NCBI RefSeq assembly: GCF_024323335.1
Contig: NC_066581.1
Location: 226,006,539-226,070,538, forward strand
Direction: 5' to 3'
Length of the DNA stretch: 64,000 nt
From: Lathyrus oleraceus
Lineage: Eukaryota > Streptophyta > Magnoliopsida > Fabales > Fabaceae
Under the pieces are notes generated by a model that had not been told where the DNA came from, ran no database searches, and saw only the letters and a list, made by a program, of their open reading frames with translations. A program made the translations under genes and the position numbers. Positions within the stretch are counted from its first letter, which is position 1. Every line of letters starts with the position of its first letter. Below are positions 59,106 through 64,000 of the stretch, in pieces.

Positions 59106-60460
59106 TTCATGCCTGCCAGCATCGGCAGAAATAGGGAAAGATAATAGAGGTGGCGCATGGGCCAATGACACTTGCTGGGGATAACAAAGGTAAGTCATGA
59201 ACAATCTTCAGTTTGAGTACTGGAAACAACTTCTAGCTTATCACTTGGGATACCGAGAATGTTTTATGCTTACATGCGTATGTTTGAATTTTTCAATGGC
59301 GTAATGCTCCATGAAAATGGAAATGCTACGTGATTTGGAAGGATGCAATGCAATATGATTCTACATGCAGGGATGCGAAATGCTGGGTAGAATGCCAAGC
59401 TGAGGCAAGGGGATCTGCTGGGGAAATGATCACCATCTTCTGGACCCTGGCAAGGCTACTGGAGATGCACAGCACAAAGAATTATGTGGGGAAATGACCC
59501 GCCACACGGTGTTCTAGCAATGACGAAATGCCGAGATTCAGACTGGGGAGAGAACGACACTGAAAACCTGCTGTTGGGGAAAGCGATAGTGGTTCTGGCA
59601 ACCACGATCTGCGAGAGATGACTCAGCAGGGGAAGCAAACGCTGATACGGTACCGAGGTTCTGCTTCAAGGAAAGAAACCATGGATCTGGCATTGGGATT
59701 ATCGATATGGCCTCGAACTCTAAGGAGCAGCCACTTCTGCTGGGAAGATACAGTTTGGCACTGTCAGCTCCGCTGGGGATATATAGTCTGGCACTGTCAA
59801 CTCTACTGAGGAGTGTATGTCCTGAAACAAACGCTTGGGGAAGTACAGTGGTGAGAACCTGCTGGGGATTGAAGAATCCAACACTCTGATCAGTTCTGCA
59901 GGGATAAGACACCGGATTCGTCTGTTGGCGACTTCACTGGGGAAGATATTCACGATCATCTGCAGGGGATTTTAAGGAAATGCCCCGAGGGTATCTGTTC
60001 TGAATAGACGATCCAAAGCACTTAAAGTTTACAGCAATTTTAAATGTTTATTAAGCATGTACCTGTAAAGCCCTTACGTGTCATGATGCAATGTTTATCA
60101 AAAATTCGGACGTCATTTTTGCAAACAAAACAGTAAAATGAAAATGAAAACAGAGATATACTGAATAACATGATTTTATTGATTGAATGGCCTCTGAATA
60201 GGCATTTACATCAGGAAGCAATCCCTGGAAAGAGGTAATCGCACAAAAGATAAAAACAGAAATTAATCTAATGGCAATGTGAAATGGATTTCTATTGGGT
60301 TCCAATTCTGCTATGACTTGCCCGTCTTCAAGATCCTCCAGATGATCAGCCTTCTGAAAAGGTGATTGGACTGTTTCCTACCTTTCGAAAATTTCCAGTC
60401 ATCGACATGAGATGAGATTCAAAACTAACTCAGAACGCAGTCATTCGCTTAATCCCTAAC

Positions 60461-60660
60461 TTTTGCCTGGATCGCCCTTTTCGGGTTTTCAATCCACCGG
60501 GATACCCATTTTTGCCTAAGTTACCTTTTCAGGTTTTCAACTTACCGGGTGTACGATCTTTTCATTTTTAATCCCTAATTTTTGCCCGAACCTTTTCATT
60601 TTCTTGGTTCGTCGGGATGCCCATTTTTGCCTGGACTATTCCTTTTACTGTCCAGCGGGT
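60461..60660 (-). other. Four hairpin units downstream of the pol stop (element 4)
   Basis: Each unit on the plus strand is TTTTGCC + stem + loop + stem' + CGGG. Stems: TGGATCG/CAATCCA (60468-60474, 60490-60496), TAAGTT/AACTTA (60517-60522, 60539-60544), CGAACC/GGTTCG (60587-60592, 60606-60611), CTGGAC/GTCCAG (60631-60636, 60650-60655). Stem sequences differ but pairing is kept. Confidence 0.72.
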
Positions 60661-60665
60661 CTATT

Positions 60666-63600
60666 TTATGCGAAGTATTTTTTAACTGTGTCTGAGTTCA
60701 CAGGGGAAGTGAAGTTTTCACCATCCATCGTTGCAAGCATTAAGGCCCCACCATCAAAAACCTTGGTGACAATATACGGTCCATCATAGTTAGGAGTCCA
60801 CTTGCCCCTGTGATCTGTCTGAGGAGGAAGGTTCCTTTTCAACATTAAATCTCCGACTTGGAAACAACGAGGACGCACTTTCTGATCAAAGGATCTCTTC
60901 ATCCGACTCTGATACAACTACCCATGACAAATGGCTGCCATTCGCTTCTCTTCGATAAGACTCAACTCATTGAACCTTGTCCGAATCCATTCGGCTTCGT
61001 CTAACTTGACATCCAACAGGACTCTTAGAGAAGGAATCTCCACTTCAACAGGCAGGACTGCTTCCATACGATACACCAGGGAGTAAGGGGTTGCCCCAAT
61101 CGACGTACGTACTGAAGTACGGTACCCATGCAAGGCGAAGGGTAGCATCTCATGCCAATCTCTGTACGTGACGACCATCTTCTGCACAATCTTCTTTATG
61201 TTCTTATTTGCCGCCTCAACAACGCCGTTCATCTTAGGGCGGTAAGGGGAAGAATTGTGATGCTGAATGTTGAAGTTCTGACACAACTCCTTCATCATTT
61301 TGTTGTTGAGATTAGAACCATTATCAGTAATGATTCTTTCGGGAATCCCATAGCGACAAATGATTTCTTTCTTGATGAAACGGGCAACCACATGTCTGGT
61401 GACATTCGCGAACGACGCTGCTTCGACCCACTTGGTGAAATAGTCGATGGCAACAAGGATGAAGCGATGCCCATTGGAAGCAGTCGGCTCAATCTTTCCA
61501 ATCATGTCAATGCCCCACATAGCAAACGGCCACGGCGAAGTCATCACATTCAGAGGATTTGGCGGCACATGCACTTTATCAGCATAAATTTGGCATTTAT
61601 GACACTTCCGAGCATATTTGAAGCAATCTGATTCCATGGTCATCCAATAATAATCCGCTCTCAACAATTTCTTAGCCATTGCATGTCCGCCGGCATGAGT
61701 ACCGAAGGAACCTTCATGAACTTCCTGCATTAACATGTTTGCCTCGTGTCTGTCCACGCATCTAAGCAAAACCATGTCGAAGTTCCTCTTATACAGCACA
61801 TCGTCTTTGTTCAAGAAGAAATTGCCTGCCAATCTTCTCAAAGTCTTTCTGTCATTATTGGATGCCCCTGCAGGGTACTCTTGATTCTTCAGAAAGCACT
61901 TGATATCGTGATACCAGGGCTTGTCATCGACTACCAGTTCAGCAGCAAACACATACGCGGCCCTGTAAAGGCGCATCACATCGATCCTGGGAGCATGGTT
62001 CCAACGAATTACCTTGATCATGGAGGATAGAGTAGCAAGTGCGTCTGCCATCTGGTTCTCATCACGAGGTATATGATACAATTTTACTGTTGTGAAGAAA
62101 GTCAACAATCTTCTCGTGTAATCTCTGTAGGGGACCAGAGTGAGCTGGAGAGTATTCCAATCACCATTCACTTGATTGATCACCAGAGCTGAATCTCCGA
62201 AGATGTCCAGAGTCTTGATTCTCAGATCAATGGCTTGCTCAATACCCAAGATATAGGCCTCGTACTCAGCTTCATTATTTGTGCACTCAAAAGTCAAACG
62301 GGCGGTGAAAGGCATGTGGGCACCTTTCGGAGTAGTAATGACAACGCCAATTCCACTTCCTCTAGCATTGACAGCCCCATCAAACAACAAAGTCCACTTT
62401 TCGTTTGGATCAGGTCCCTCCTCAACAACTGGCTCTTCACAGTCTTTCATCTTGAGGAACATGATGTCTTCATCTGGAAAATCAAACTTCATCGCCTCAT
62501 AATCATCAATCGGCTGCTGAGCAAGATAGTCTGACAGAATACTCCCTTTGATGGCTTTCTGGGATGTATACTGGATATCGTACTCTGTCAGTACCATTTG
62601 CCAACGAGCCACCCTTCCGGTGAGAGTTGGCTTCTCGAATATGTATTTGACTGGATCCATCTTGGAGATCAGTAGGGTTGTGTGAGACAGCATGTATTGT
62701 CTCAATCGCTTAGCAGCCCATGCAAGTGCACAACATGTCTTCTCAAGCATTGAGTATCTCGACTCGCAATCTGTGAACTTCTTACTCAAGTAGTAGATGG
62801 CATGTTCTTTCCTACCTGTCTCGTCGTGTTGACCGAGAACACAACCCATAGAATTGTCAAGTACTGTCAAGTACATAATCAGCGGTCTCCCTGGGACTGG
62901 AGGCATAAGGATAGGAGGATTCTGCAAATACTCTTTTATCTTCTCGAAAGCCCTTTGACAATCTTCATTCCACCTGATCTTTCCTCAGCAATTTGAAAAT
63001 TGGCTCACACGTGGTTGTTAGGTGAGAGATGAACCTTGCAATGTAGTTCAACCTCCCTAAGAAACTACGGACTTGCTTCTCGGTTCTTGGCTCAGGAATT
63101 TCCTGTATTGCTTTCACTTTGTCAGGATCCACCTCAATCCCTTTTCCGCTAACAATAAAACCCAACAATTTTCCCGATCTCACCCCGAAAGTGCACTTGT
63201 TCGGATTAAGTCTCAGTTTGAATTTCCTTAACCGTTCAAACAATTTCTGCAGATTCACCAAATGTTCTTCTTCTGTCTGAGATTTGGCAATCATATCGTC
63301 CACATAAACCTCGATTTCATGATGAATCATATCATGGAACAGAGTCACCATAGCTCGTTGATATGTTGCTCCGGCATTTTTCAGACCAAACGGCATCACC
63401 TTGTAGCAGAAGGTGCCCCATGGGGTTATGAAAGTTGTCTTTTCCATGTCCTCTGGTGCCATCTTGATTTGGTTATAGCCAGAAAAGCCATCCATGAAGG
63501 AGAATACCGAGAACTGAGATGTATTATCCACCAAAACGTCGATGTGAGGTAATGGGAAATCATCTTCAGGGCTAGCTCTGTTCAGATCCCGGTAGTCGAC

Positions 63601-64000
63601 ACACATTCGTACCTTTCCATCCTTCTTAGGTACTGGGACGATGTTTGCAACCCATGACGGATAATTGGTGACTGCTAGAAACCCTGCATCCAACTGCTTT
63701 TGCACTTCTTCCTTTATCTTGACAGCCATCTATGGTCTTGTTCTTCTGAGCTTCTACTTGACCGGAGGACAACCTTCTTTGAGAGGCAAGTGGTGTATCA
63801 CGATGTCTGTGTCCAGCCCGGGCATGTCCTGATAAGACCAGGCGAAGATGTCAACGTATTCTTGCAGCAATTCAATCAGCCCTTTCTTCACATCATCTCC
63901 CAAAGCAGCCCCTATCTTGATTTCTCTCTTGGCGTCCTCAGGGCCGAGATTAATCACTTCAGTAGGCTCTTGATACGGTTGAATGACCCTTTCCTCGTGT
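60666..64000 (-). pseudogene. pol: Retroelement 4 pol: RT, RNase H, archaeal-type RNase H, integrase (few lesions)
   Basis: From the right edge: linker and RT-proximal region (DMPGLDTDIVIHHLPL), reverse transcriptase with RMCVDYRDLNRASPEDDFPL, WGTFCYKVMPFGLKNAGATY and YVDD (63295-63306), classical RNase H (YLTVLDNSMGCVLGQHDETG), second RNase H (LFDGAVNARGSGIGVVI, TNNEAEYEAYILGIEQA, GDSALVINQVNGDW, DENQMADALATLSS), integrase zinc-binding HHCC region, integrase core (DMIGKIEP, DNGSNLNNK, GVVEAANKNIKK) and C-terminal part to KYFA. Lesions: two TAG codons near 63731 and 63755, a small indel frameshift near 62950 (RKDQVE), and TAG for CAG at 60918-60920. The 669-codon stretch 62927-60918 is open. 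It needs only few changes from an active state, so insertion was recent. The start lies outside the window. Confidence 0.9.

Larger units (their letters stand above)
58413..60665 (-). other. 3' UTR of retroelement 4
   Basis: About 2.25 kb, non-coding. It holds the minisatellite at 58690-59105, many plus-strand CTGGGGA motifs between 59170 and 59960, and four hairpin units at 60461-60660 next to the pol stop. Overall plan as in element 2, with little sequence in common except the hairpins and polypurine tract. Confidence 0.75.
57102..64000 (-). mobile_element. Retroelement 4: Tat-lineage Ty3/gypsy element with a short LTR, 3' half
   Basis: Minus strand from the right edge: pol (from beyond 64000 to 60666), 3' UTR, polypurine tract (58412-58401), 3' LTR (58400-57102). 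Only a few lesions are seen in pol, so this is the best-preserved retroelement in the window. It is inserted in the type A LTR copy 3; CTTCC (57097-57101) is the expected target duplication. Confidence 0.88.

Noticed and set aside
58534..59204. Overlapping ORFs of 134-182 aa with FRYSDRSGIQ-like repeats
   Set aside because: They arise from a minisatellite in the 3' UTR, open in three frames at once, downstream of the pol stop; no independent support for translation.

Overview
This window is repeat-dense plant DNA. I see no free-standing host gene. The terminal motifs, very long LTRs (about 4.7 kb), an extra ORF upstream of gag, an intron between protease and reverse transcriptase, and two RNase H domains all match the Ogre/Tat branch of Ty3/gypsy retrotransposons. 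Those elements dominate genomes of the vetch/pea/clover group of legumes, so a large-genome papilionoid legume is the likely source (inference from family knowledge, no search was run).

Layout, left to right. (1) 1-4566: one end of a CACTA DNA transposon, minus strand, carrying a 13-exon gene with an uninterrupted 723-codon reading frame (conserved transposon-associated N-terminal part plus a C-terminal Ulp1/C48 cysteine protease with His, Asp, Gln and Cys visible), then subterminal palindromic repeats and the CACTACGCC terminus. (2) 4567-7576: right part of an LTR (type A) that the CACTA element split; it sits in ORF1 of retroelement 1. (3) 7577-29871: retroelement 1 (plus strand), heavily decayed. 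It has an ORF1 tail, a gag-protease region that is tandemly duplicated (2.5 kb x 2), an intron invaded by a 4842-bp solo LTR with a perfect 5-bp target duplication, a broken pol, then a replacement by a type C LTR (20938-25592) containing a captured mTERF gene fragment, then its own 3' end and 3' LTR (type B). (4) 29871/29877: head-on junction of two type B LTRs in opposite orientation. (5) 29877-48889: retroelement 2 (minus strand), nearly full length: partial 3' LTR, polypurine tract, repeat-rich 3' UTR, pol, intron, gag-pro, ORF1, leader, primer binding site, full 5' LTR. It is inserted in ORF1 of retroelement 3. (6) 48890-52610: retroelement 3 (minus): part of ORF1, leader, duplicated primer binding site, part of its LTR. 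(7) 52611-57101: another type A LTR (plus), inserted in element 3's LTR. (8) 57102-64000: retroelement 4 (minus), inserted in that LTR. It has a short 1.3-kb LTR, a minisatellite-rich 3' UTR and a pol with only a few lesions; it continues beyond the window.

The insertion order can be read from the breaks. Elements 1 and 3 are the oldest hosts. Type A LTRs and element 2 entered them later. The CACTA element and element 4 entered type A LTRs later still and are the best preserved. Most premature stops in the old elements are CAG-to-TAG changes, as expected from decay of methylated cytosines.

The most interesting points are: the intact Ulp1-containing CACTA gene; two sets of hairpins whose stems co-vary between repeats (in the type C LTR, and just downstream of the pol stop in elements 2 and 4); a copy of the primer-binding-site core near the 3' end of LTRs of four different types; and the mTERF fragment captured inside an LTR.
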